Part shown: one piece after another, positions 1 through 4,592 of the stretch | How the letters are laid out: each line of letters begins with the position of its first letter | How positions within the stretch are numbered: position 1 is the stretch's first letter | DNA from: a gamma proteobacterium symbiont of Bathyaustriella thionipta | GTDB taxonomy: Bacteria > Pseudomonadota > Gammaproteobacteria > Chromatiales > Chromatiaceae | Direction of reading: 5' to 3' | NCBI GenBank assembly: GCA_025656895.1 | Contig: JAHXHF010000040.1 | Location: 1-8,809, forward strand | Length of the DNA: 8,809 bases | Program-made: the position numbers and the translations under genes | Notes under the pieces: model-generated | What the model saw: the letters and a program-made list of their open reading frames with translations, nothing else | What the model was told of the DNA's origin: nothing | The model's database searches: none

Positions 1-109
1 GGATACAGGCATTATAATCTTTAGTCCACTGAACAGTATATAGATTATTGTTTTTCTTAGGGTTTAATCGTTTTCGTTCAAACACTATGTAAGCCAAATT
101 CTTATCCAT
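1..109 (-). CDS. Possible partial hypothetical gene, cut by the left window edge
   Basis: On the minus strand an ATG (bases 109-107) opens a frame of 36 codons that stays open to the left edge. It begins MDKNLAYIVFERKR and contains an asparagine/lysine-rich stretch and the segment YTVQWTKDY. A TAA lies three codons upstream, so the ATG would be the true start, but no convincing ribosome binding site precedes it. The region is AT-rich (37 G/C in bases 1-120), unlike the genes to the right. No family is recognised. It could be the start of a divergently transcribed, possibly acquired gene, or a chance open frame in AT-rich spacer DNA. Confidence 0.2.
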   Translation of the reverse strand, partial: MDKNLAYIVFERKRLNPKKNNNLYTVQWTKDYNACI

Positions 110-134
110 GATTACTTATGTTCTTATTAGTAAC

Positions 135-163
135 TTGCGTCTGTTGCAGCAAATTCGTAGAAT
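135..163 (+). promoter_or_regulatory. Probable sigma-70 promoter for thrS
   Basis: A TTGCGT element (135-140, three of six consensus bases) is followed after exactly 17 bases by TAGAAT (158-163, five of six). Transcription would start near base 170 and give a leader of about 80 bases that just contains the two hairpins before thrS. The weak -35 box is the main doubt. Confidence 0.4.
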
Positions 164-179
164 TCGCCTCCCCATTCAC

Positions 180-196
180 TCCGGATTATGGCCGGA
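180..196 (+). promoter_or_regulatory. Upstream hairpin of the thrS leader
   Basis: TCCGG (180-184) pairs with CCGGA (192-196) around a 7-base loop. It lies 11 bases upstream of the anticodon-like hairpin, linked by an unpaired stretch. In E. coli the thrS operator has a second stem-loop (domain 4) upstream of the anticodon-like one, joined by a single-stranded linker, so this is a candidate equivalent. The loop does not itself carry a threonine anticodon. The same bases form an 11-base-period direct repeat of CCGGATTA (181-188 and 192-199), which is an alternative reading. Confidence 0.35.
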
Positions 197-207
197 TTAA
201 CATTCAT

Positions 208-228
208 GTGATCTCGCGTACGGATCAC
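208..228 (+). promoter_or_regulatory. thrS translational operator: tRNA-Thr anticodon-arm mimic
   Basis: GTGATC (208-213) pairs perfectly with GATCAC (223-228), and a T-G wobble (214/222) closes a 7-base loop, CGCGTAC. Numbered as an anticodon loop, positions 34-36 are C-G-U and position 37 is A, which is a threonine anticodon including the G35 and U36 bases that ThrRS reads. The hairpin ends 21 bases before the thrS ATG, with the ribosome binding site GAGG (239-242) immediately downstream. In E. coli, ThrRS binds such an anticodon-like hairpin (operator domain 2) and blocks ribosome loading. Function here is inferred from shape and position. Confidence 0.7.
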
Positions 229-249
229 CACTGATACCGAGGTTAGCAC

Positions 250-2163
250 ATGCCCGTTATTACACTCCCCGATGGTTCACAGCGTTCGTTTGATTCTGCG
301 CCAAGCGTACAGGATGTGGCTGCATCCATAGGTGCCGGACTTGCCAGAGCCACATTGGCCGGCAAAGTGAACGGCGAACTGGTTGATGCCAGTTTTCAGA
401 TTAATCAGGATGCCGAACTGGCGATTGTAACCTCGCGTGATGATGAGGCACTGCAACTGGTACGCCATGATGCGGCGCATGTCATGGCGCAAGCAGTTCA
501 GGAACTTTATCCGCATACCCAGGTTACCATCGGCCCGGCGATTGAAGACGGCTTTTATTACGATTTTGCCCGTGATGAACCTTTCCATGAAGATGAACTG
601 AAAAAAATCGAAGATCGCATGCGTGAAATTGTCGGCCGCAATCTGCCGATTGAACGTGAAGTGCTGGATCGGGATGAGGCTATTCGTATTTTCACCGAAC
701 TGGGCGAAAGCTATAAGGTGGAAATCATCCAGGACATTATTCCTGAAGGGGAAGAAGTTTCCATTTACCGCCAGGGTGACTGGTTTGATGTATGCCGCGG
801 CCCGCATCTACCCAGTACCGGCAAGTTACCCAAGGCCTTCAAGTTGATGAGTGTGGCCGGAGCCTATTGGCGCGGTGATTCCAACAATGTCATGCTGCAG
901 CGTATCTACGGTACCGCCTGGCTGGATAAAAAAGACCTGAAAGCTTATCTGTACCGCCTGGAAGAAGCCGAAAAACGTGATCATCGCAAAATCGGCAAGG
1001 CGCTGGATTTGTTTCATACTCAGGATGAAGCCCCCGGCATGGTGTTCTGGCATGATCGCGGCTGGCAGATCTATCTTGAAATTGAACAGTACATACGCCA
1101 GAAACTGCGCCTGCACGGTTATCAGGAAGTGCATACACCGGAAATTATTGATCGTTCCCTGTGGGAAAAATCCGGCCATTGGGAAAAGTTTTCCGACATG
1201 ATGTTTACCACCTCTTCCGAACATCGTGATTTTGCCATCAAACCCATGAATTGTCCGGCACATGTGCAGATCTATAATCACGGTCTGAAAAGTTATCGTG
1301 ACCTGCCTTTGCGTCTGGCCGAGTTCGGTTCCTGCCATCGCAATGAACCCTCCGGCACATTGCACGGCTTGATGCGGGTACGTAATTTTGTGCAGGATGA
1401 CGCACACATTTTCTGCAGTGAAGAACAGATTCTGGATGAAGTATCCGATTTTATTGATCTGCTGTTCGAAGTATATAAAGACTTTGGCTTTGAAGATGTG
1501 CTGATTAAATTTTCCACGCGTCCGGAAAAACGTGTAGGTGATGACGCTTTGTGGGACAAAGCGGAAAAAAGTCTGCAGGATGCACTGGATCAAAAAAATC
1601 TGCACTGGGAGTTACAGCCGGGCGAAGGTGCCTTTTATGGTCCGAAAATCGAGTTTTCACTGCGGGATTGTCTGTCGCGGGTGTGGCAGTTGGGCACCAT
1701 CCAGCTTGATTTTTCCATGCCCGAGCGTTTGGGCGCGCATTATATTGCCGAAGATAACAGTAAAAAAGTACCGGTTATGCTGCACCGGGCCATTCTTGGT
1801 TCACTGGAACGATTTATCGGCATTTTGATCGAACATTACGCCGGAATCATGCCTTTATGGCTTTCTCCGCTGCAGTTGGTGGTTATGAATATTACCGATC
1901 GTCAGGCCGAATATGTGGAAAATTTAGCCGAAAACCTGAAAAAACAGGGTTTTAGAGTAGAAACAGACTTGAGAAATGAGAAGATCGGCTATAAAATTCG
2001 CCAGCACACGTTAGCACGTGTTCCTTATATGCTGGTTGTGGGTGATCGCGAAGCCGAACAAAATTCGGTGGCGGTACGCACAAGAGCGGGCGAGGATTTG
2101 GGTGACATGTCACTGCAATCCTTAATCGACATGCTGCGGGGTCAATGTGCTGCGCGTCAGTAA
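250..2163 (+). CDS. thrS: Threonyl-tRNA synthetase
   Basis: This cytoplasmic class II synthetase charges tRNA-Thr with threonine and edits mischarged Ser-tRNA-Thr. At 637 residues it is close to the E. coli enzyme (642). Domains in order are TGS (about 1-61), the editing domain with HxxxH (H73, H77) plus C182 and H186, the class II catalytic core (about 243-535), and the C-terminal anticodon-binding domain (about 536-635). The catalytic zinc ligands are C335, H386 and H512. Motif 2 is visible as RNE at 364-366, and motif 3 lies around LGSLERF with arginine 521. All expected catalytic, editing and zinc residues are present. The ATG is chosen because an in-frame TAG sits two codons upstream (244-246) and GAGG (239-242) lies seven bases before it. 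Expression is probably autoregulated through the leader hairpin. The identity is secure. Confidence 0.98.
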   Translation: MPVITLPDGSQRSFDSAPSVQDVAASIGAGLARATLAGKVNGELVDASFQINQDAELAIVTSRDDEALQLVRHDAAHVMAQAVQELYPHTQVTIGPAIEDGFYYDFARDEPFHEDELKKIEDRMREIVGRNLPIEREVLDRDEAIRIFTELGESYKVEIIQDIIPEGEEVSIYRQGDWFDVCRGPHLPSTGKLPKAFKLMSVAGAYWRGDSNNVMLQRIYGTAWLDKKDLKAYLYRLEEAEKRDHRKIGKALDLFHTQDEAPGMVFWHDRGWQIYLEIEQYIRQKLRLHGYQEVHTPEIIDRSLWEKSGHWEKFSDMMFTTSSEHRDFAIKPMNCPAHVQIYNHGLKSYRDLPLRLAEFGSCHRNEPSGTLHGLMRVRNFVQDDAHIFCSEEQILDEVSDFIDLLFEVYKDFGFEDVLIKFSTRPEKRVGDDALWDKAEKSLQDALDQKNLHWELQPGEGAFYGPKIEFSLRDCLSRVWQLGTIQLDFSMPERLGAHYIAEDNSKKVPVMLHRAILGSLERFIGILIEHYAGIMPLWLSPLQLVVMNITDRQAEYVENLAENLKKQGFRVETDLRNEKIGYKIRQHTLARVPYMLVVGDREAEQNSVAVRTRAGEDLGDMSLQSLIDMLRGQCAARQ

Positions 2164-2178
2164 TTCCTGCTTTGGTGG

Positions 2179-2207
2179 CTGTCACAGGTCGCTGAATGTG
2201 GGATAAT
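2179..2207 (+). promoter_or_regulatory. Probable promoter for infC-rpmI-rplT
   Basis: CTGTCA (2179-2184, four of six -35 consensus bases) and GATAAT (2202-2207, five of six -10 bases) are separated by 17 bases in the gap after thrS. Transcription would start near 2214, about 64 bases before the infC start codon. E. coli also has promoters in this part of the operon. Readthrough from thrS is equally possible because no terminator is seen. Confidence 0.5.
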
Positions 2208-2218
2208 TTGTATGCCTG

Positions 2219-2269
2219 TAATGACGCTGATTCATTGCGACATTATCGGGCTTTTGTTTTTTTAGGAGA
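2219..2269 (+). promoter_or_regulatory. infC leader: hairpin, U-rich tract and ribosome binding site
   Basis: TAATG (2219-2223) pairs with CATTA (2241-2245) and, across an A-A mismatch, CGC (2225-2227) pairs with GCG (2237-2239), leaving a 9-base loop. A U-rich stretch ending in seven T (2257-2263) and the ribosome binding site AGGAGA (2264-2269) follow. U-rich sequence just before a Shine-Dalgarno is a typical ribosomal protein S1 contact and may help an AUC start. The hairpin and the T-run are too far apart to be a convincing terminator. Confidence 0.4.
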
Positions 2270-2277
2270 ATTGAAAA

Positions 2278-2799
2278 ATCGCTGCCAAGAAGAAGCTTCG
2301 TTTAAATGACGACATTGATGTTGCCCAGGTTCGTTTGATCGGTGCCGATGGTGAACAGGTCGGAATCGTTCCATTACAGGAAGCCATCAGTCATGCTGAA
2401 AAGGCCTCGCTTGATCTGGTAGAAATTGTACCGGATGCCAAGCCGCCAGTGTGCCGGATTATGGATTTTGGCAAGCATGTGTTTGAGCAGAAGAAGCAAA
2501 AACAGCAGGCTAAGAAAAAGCAAAAGCAAATGCAGGTAAAGGAAGTCAAGTTCCGACCGGGAACTGACATAGGAGACTATCAGGTAAAACTACGCAACCT
2601 GACTCGTTTCCTCACGGAAGGGGACAAGGCCAAGGTAACCATGCGGTTCCGTGGCCGGGAACATGCTCACCGCGAGCTGGGACTGGAATTATTGCAACGT
2701 GTTGAGAAAGATTTGCAAGAAATTGCATCGGTAGAACAACAACCTGCAATGGAAGGTCGTCAGATGGTGATGGTGTTAAGCCCGAAGAAAAAGAAATAA
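2278..2799 (+). CDS. infC: Translation initiation factor IF-3, AUC start codon
   Basis: IF3 binds the 30S subunit, keeps it apart from 50S and rejects non-canonical start codons and wrong initiator tRNAs. The protein is 173 residues (E. coli 180). It has an N-terminal domain with PPVCRIMDFGK (about 56-66), a lysine-rich linker (about 70-90) and a C-terminal domain with VKFRPGTDIGDYQVKLR, RFRGRE and EGRQMVMVLSPKKK. There is no ATG, GTG or TTG able to produce the conserved N-terminus. An in-frame TGA ends at 2274, and the first usable codon is ATC at 2278, nine bases after AGGAG. E. coli infC starts with AUU, and IF3 represses its own mRNA by discriminating against it. The rare codon here implies the same feedback. 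Starting at the in-frame TTG (2335) would delete 19 residues of the N-terminal domain. Confidence 0.95.
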   Translation: MAAKKKLRLNDDIDVAQVRLIGADGEQVGIVPLQEAISHAEKASLDLVEIVPDAKPPVCRIMDFGKHVFEQKKQKQQAKKKQKQMQVKEVKFRPGTDIGDYQVKLRNLTRFLTEGDKAKVTMRFRGREHAHRELGLELLQRVEKDLQEIASVEQQPAMEGRQMVMVLSPKKKK

Positions 2800-2818
2800 C
2801 TGTGTATTCACTTAAATT

Positions 2819-2840
2819 GGGCGCTTCCTGGAAGACGCCC
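2819..2840 (+). promoter_or_regulatory. Hairpin before rpmI, candidate L20 control site
   Basis: GGGCG (2819-2823) pairs with CGCCC (2836-2840), continued by CTTC/GAAG with one bulged A and a 3-base loop. It fills the middle of the 63-base infC-rpmI gap, 11 bases before the rpmI ribosome binding site GGAG (2852-2855). No T-run follows, so it is not a terminator. In E. coli, L20 represses rpmI-rplT by binding RNA structures in this position that mimic its 23S rRNA site. I did not confirm a pseudoknot or a match to the rRNA site. Confidence 0.4.
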
Positions 2841-2862
2841 GGAACAATAGCGGAGTAATAAA

Positions 2863-3060
2863 ATGCCGAAAATCAGAACCAATCGTGGTGCGGCCAAACG
2901 GTTTAAAGTAACCGGTTCGGGTGCCATCAAATGCGGTCAATCTCACCGTCGTCATATTTTGACGAAGAAATCCACCAAGCGTAAACGTCAGTTGCGTAGT
3001 CCGGCCTATCTGCATCCTGCCGATGTAGGTGTAGCCCGCCGCATGATGCCTTATAGCTAA
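2863..3060 (+). CDS. rpmI: 50S ribosomal protein L35
   Basis: This is a small, very basic protein of the large ribosomal subunit, 65 residues as in E. coli. The family signature is seen in MPKIRTNRGAAKRFKVTGSG at the start and the central RHILTKKSTKRKRQLR, and the protein ends in MMPYS. The ATG follows GGAG (2852-2855) with seven bases between. It lies 18 bases before rplT, so the two are presumably translated together, and L20 control at the upstream hairpin would affect both. Confidence 0.97.
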   Translation: MPKIRTNRGAAKRFKVTGSGAIKCGQSHRRHILTKKSTKRKRQLRSPAYLHPADVGVARRMMPYS

Positions 3061-3078
3061 CCTTGGGAGAATATTGAG

Positions 3079-3438
3079 ATGGCCAGAGTAAAACGTGGTG
3101 TAACCGCACACGCCAGACATAAAAAAGTGTTGGATGAAGCCAAAGGCTATTACGGAGCCCGTCGTAAGGTTTACCGTGTTGCCAAACAGGCTGTTATTAA
3201 AGCCGGGCAATATGCCTATCGCGATCGCCGCCAGAAAAAACGCATGTTCCGCCAGTTGTGGATTGTGCGTATCAATGCCGGCGCGCGTGAATGCGGTTTG
3301 TCTTACAGCCGCATGATGAACGGCCTGCATCAGGCCAACATTGAAGTAGATCGTAAAATGCTGGCCGATCTGGCCATTCATGACAAAGCCGCTTTTGCAG
3401 CATTGGCAGAACAGGCCAAGGCAGCGCTTGCCGCTTAA
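3079..3438 (+). CDS. rplT: 50S ribosomal protein L20
   Basis: L20 is an early assembly protein of the 50S subunit that binds 23S rRNA and, in E. coli, also represses rpmI-rplT translation. The protein has 119 residues (E. coli 118). The long basic N-terminal arm is typical (MARVKRGVTAHARHKKVL, then GYYGARRKVYRVAKQAV), as is the globular part with RDRRQKKRMFRQLWIVRINA and the GLSYSRMMNGL segment. The ribosome binding site GGGAG (3065-3069) lies nine bases before the ATG. The stop codon falls two bases before a large stem-loop, so ribosomes ending here could influence folding of the rplT-pheS leader. Confidence 0.98.
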   Translation: MARVKRGVTAHARHKKVLDEAKGYYGARRKVYRVAKQAVIKAGQYAYRDRRQKKRMFRQLWIVRINAGARECGLSYSRMMNGLHQANIEVDRKMLADLAIHDKAAFAALAEQAKAALAA

Positions 3439-3440
3439 CA

Positions 3441-3481
3441 TTGCAGTATAAGAGGCCTTTGTGCCTCTTGTTCAACTGCAA
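3441..3481 (+). promoter_or_regulatory. Nested stem-loop between rplT and pheS
   Basis: TTGCAGT (3441-3447) is perfectly complementary to ACTGCAA (3475-3481). Enclosed within it, AAGAGGC (3450-3456) is perfectly complementary to GCCTCTT (3463-3469) around a 6-base loop. Part of the inner 3' arm (TGCCTC, 3462-3467) can instead pair with GAGGGCA (3486-3492), the start of the next terminator, with one bulged G. That gives the alternative-pairing layout of an attenuator. Two nested perfect stems are unlikely by chance, but the regulatory role is inferred. Confidence 0.55.
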
Positions 3482-3486
3482 CGACG

Positions 3487-3514
3487 AGGGCAGGCCATGG
3501 GTCTGCCCTTTTTT
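3487..3514 (+). terminator. Intrinsic terminator or attenuator before pheS
   Basis: AGGGCAGGCC (3487-3496) pairs with GGTCTGCCCT (3500-3509), ten pairs with one G-T, around a 3-base ATG loop. The arm runs straight into six T (3509-3514). It ends the ribosomal-protein unit and lies 26 bases before the pheS start. No separate promoter is obvious between it and pheS, so it is probably a partial or regulated terminator. E. coli pheST is controlled by attenuation at this same place. Confidence 0.85.
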
Positions 3515-3520
3515 GTTTAG
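3497..3520 (+). CDS. Possible mini-ORF MGLPFFV overlapping the terminator
   Basis: A seven-codon frame, M-G-L-P-F-F-V then TAG, begins in the loop of the terminator and has two adjacent Phe codons in its T-run. GAGGG (3486-3490) sits six bases before the ATG, a good Shine-Dalgarno distance. E. coli pheST has a Phe-rich leader peptide (PheM), but that one precedes the terminator, whereas these Phe codons would be read only after the termination point. A ribosome bound here would open the hairpin. The frame could easily be chance. Confidence 0.2.
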   Translation: MGLPFFV

Positions 3521-3540
3521 ACTGTATGAGGATCGGTAGC

Positions 3541-4572
3541 ATGACCGATGAAGTTCAAGCGCAACTGGATGCTTTGTTGAATGAAGCCCGGTCTGCTGTC
3601 GATAGCTCGGATTCACTTTCCACACTGGATCAGGTGCGGGTGCACTGGCTGGGCAAAAGCGGGGTATTTACCCGGCGTCTGAAAAAGCTGGGGGAGCTGC
3701 CCGTCGAGCAAAGACCGCTGTTCGGGCAGGGCATCAACAAAGCCAAAAGGCAACTGCAGTCGGCTATTGAAAGCCGCAAGCAGGCTTTGGAAACACAGGC
3801 CCTGAATGCCCGTCTGGCCGCAGATACAGTGGATGTCACACTGCCGGGTCGTGCCCAGCCCATGGGTACCCTGCATCCGGTTACCCGCACCATGCGGCGT
3901 ATTAAGGCACTGTTTGCGCGGGCCGGATTCGAGGTGGCCGAAGGGCCGGAAATTGAAGACGACTATCACAATTTTGAAGCGCTGAATATTCCACAGCATC
4001 ATCCGGCGCGCGCCATGCATGACACCTTTTATTTCAATGAACACCGGCTGCTGCGTACGCATACATCACCGGTACAGATTCGTGTTATGAAAGACGCCAA
4101 ACCGCCTTTTCGGGTCATTGCCCCGGGGCGCGTGTATCGCTGTGATTCGGATTTAACCCATACTCCCATGTTTCATCAGGTAGAAGGTTTTTTGCTGGAT
4201 GAAGAAGCCACCTTTGCTGATTTAAAAGGCATTCTCAACGATTTTCTCAATCGCTTCTTCGAGCGTGAATTGAAAATGCGTTTCCGGCCTTCCTATTTTC
4301 CTTTTACCGAACCCTCGGCCGAAGCCGATATTGAATGTGTCATGTGCTCGGGCGAAGGCTGCCGCGTGTGCAGTCATACCGGCTGGTTAGAGGTATTGGG
4401 CTGCGGCATGATTCATCCGCATGTGCTTGAGCATGTCGGCGTGGACGCTGAACAGTTCAGTGGTTATGCCTTTGGCATGGGCGTGGAACGCTTGGCCATG
4501 CTGCGTTATGGTGTCAATGATCTGCGCCTGTTCTTTGAAAATGACCTGCGCTTCCTGCAGCAGTTCGCTTAA
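3541..4572 (+). CDS. pheS: Phenylalanyl-tRNA synthetase alpha subunit
   Basis: This is the catalytic subunit of the cytoplasmic alpha2-beta2 PheRS, which charges tRNA-Phe. From this start the protein has 343 residues (E. coli 327). It has an N-terminal coiled-coil region (about 1-95) that contacts tRNA, then the class II core: GFEVAEGPEIE (129-139), NFEALN (144-149), HPARAMHDTFYF (154-165), LLRTHTSPVQIR (170-181), FRPSYFPFTEPSAEADI (248-264) and motif 3 FGMGVERLAML (311-321). Inside the core, C266, C269, C274 and C277 form CxxC-x4-CxxC, a possible zinc knuckle absent from E. coli PheS. The start at 3541 is preferred over the in-frame ATG at 3526 because GAGG (3528-3531) lies nine bases before 3541, whereas nothing suitable precedes 3526. 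pheT follows after 20 bases. Confidence 0.97.
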   Translation: MTDEVQAQLDALLNEARSAVDSSDSLSTLDQVRVHWLGKSGVFTRRLKKLGELPVEQRPLFGQGINKAKRQLQSAIESRKQALETQALNARLAADTVDVTLPGRAQPMGTLHPVTRTMRRIKALFARAGFEVAEGPEIEDDYHNFEALNIPQHHPARAMHDTFYFNEHRLLRTHTSPVQIRVMKDAKPPFRVIAPGRVYRCDSDLTHTPMFHQVEGFLLDEEATFADLKGILNDFLNRFFERELKMRFRPSYFPFTEPSAEADIECVMCSGEGCRVCSHTGWLEVLGCGMIHPHVLEHVGVDAEQFSGYAFGMGVERLAMLRYGVNDLRLFFENDLRFLQQFA

Positions 4573-4592
4573 GTTTAATCCGGGGAAAAGCA

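Noticed and set aside
13..18. Perfect TATAAT near the left edge
   Set aside because: Its -35 region is outside the window and it lies in AT-rich DNA where such a match is expected by chance.
277..1605. Long minus-strand open frames opposite thrS (277-807 and 826-1605)
   Set aside because: They lie wholly inside a secure gene, show no recognisable domain and lack ribosome binding sites. They are antisense shadows.
2219..2263. Hairpin plus T-run after thrS as an intrinsic terminator
   Set aside because: The T-run begins 11 bases after the stem, and the stem is weak with an internal mismatch. It is better read as the infC leader.
2335..2337. TTG as the start of infC
   Set aside because: It would remove conserved N-terminal IF3 sequence. 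The Shine-Dalgarno at 2264-2269 points to the ATC at 2278.
3526..3528. ATG 3526 as the pheS start
   Set aside because: No Shine-Dalgarno precedes it, and its own bases form the one that serves ATG 3541.
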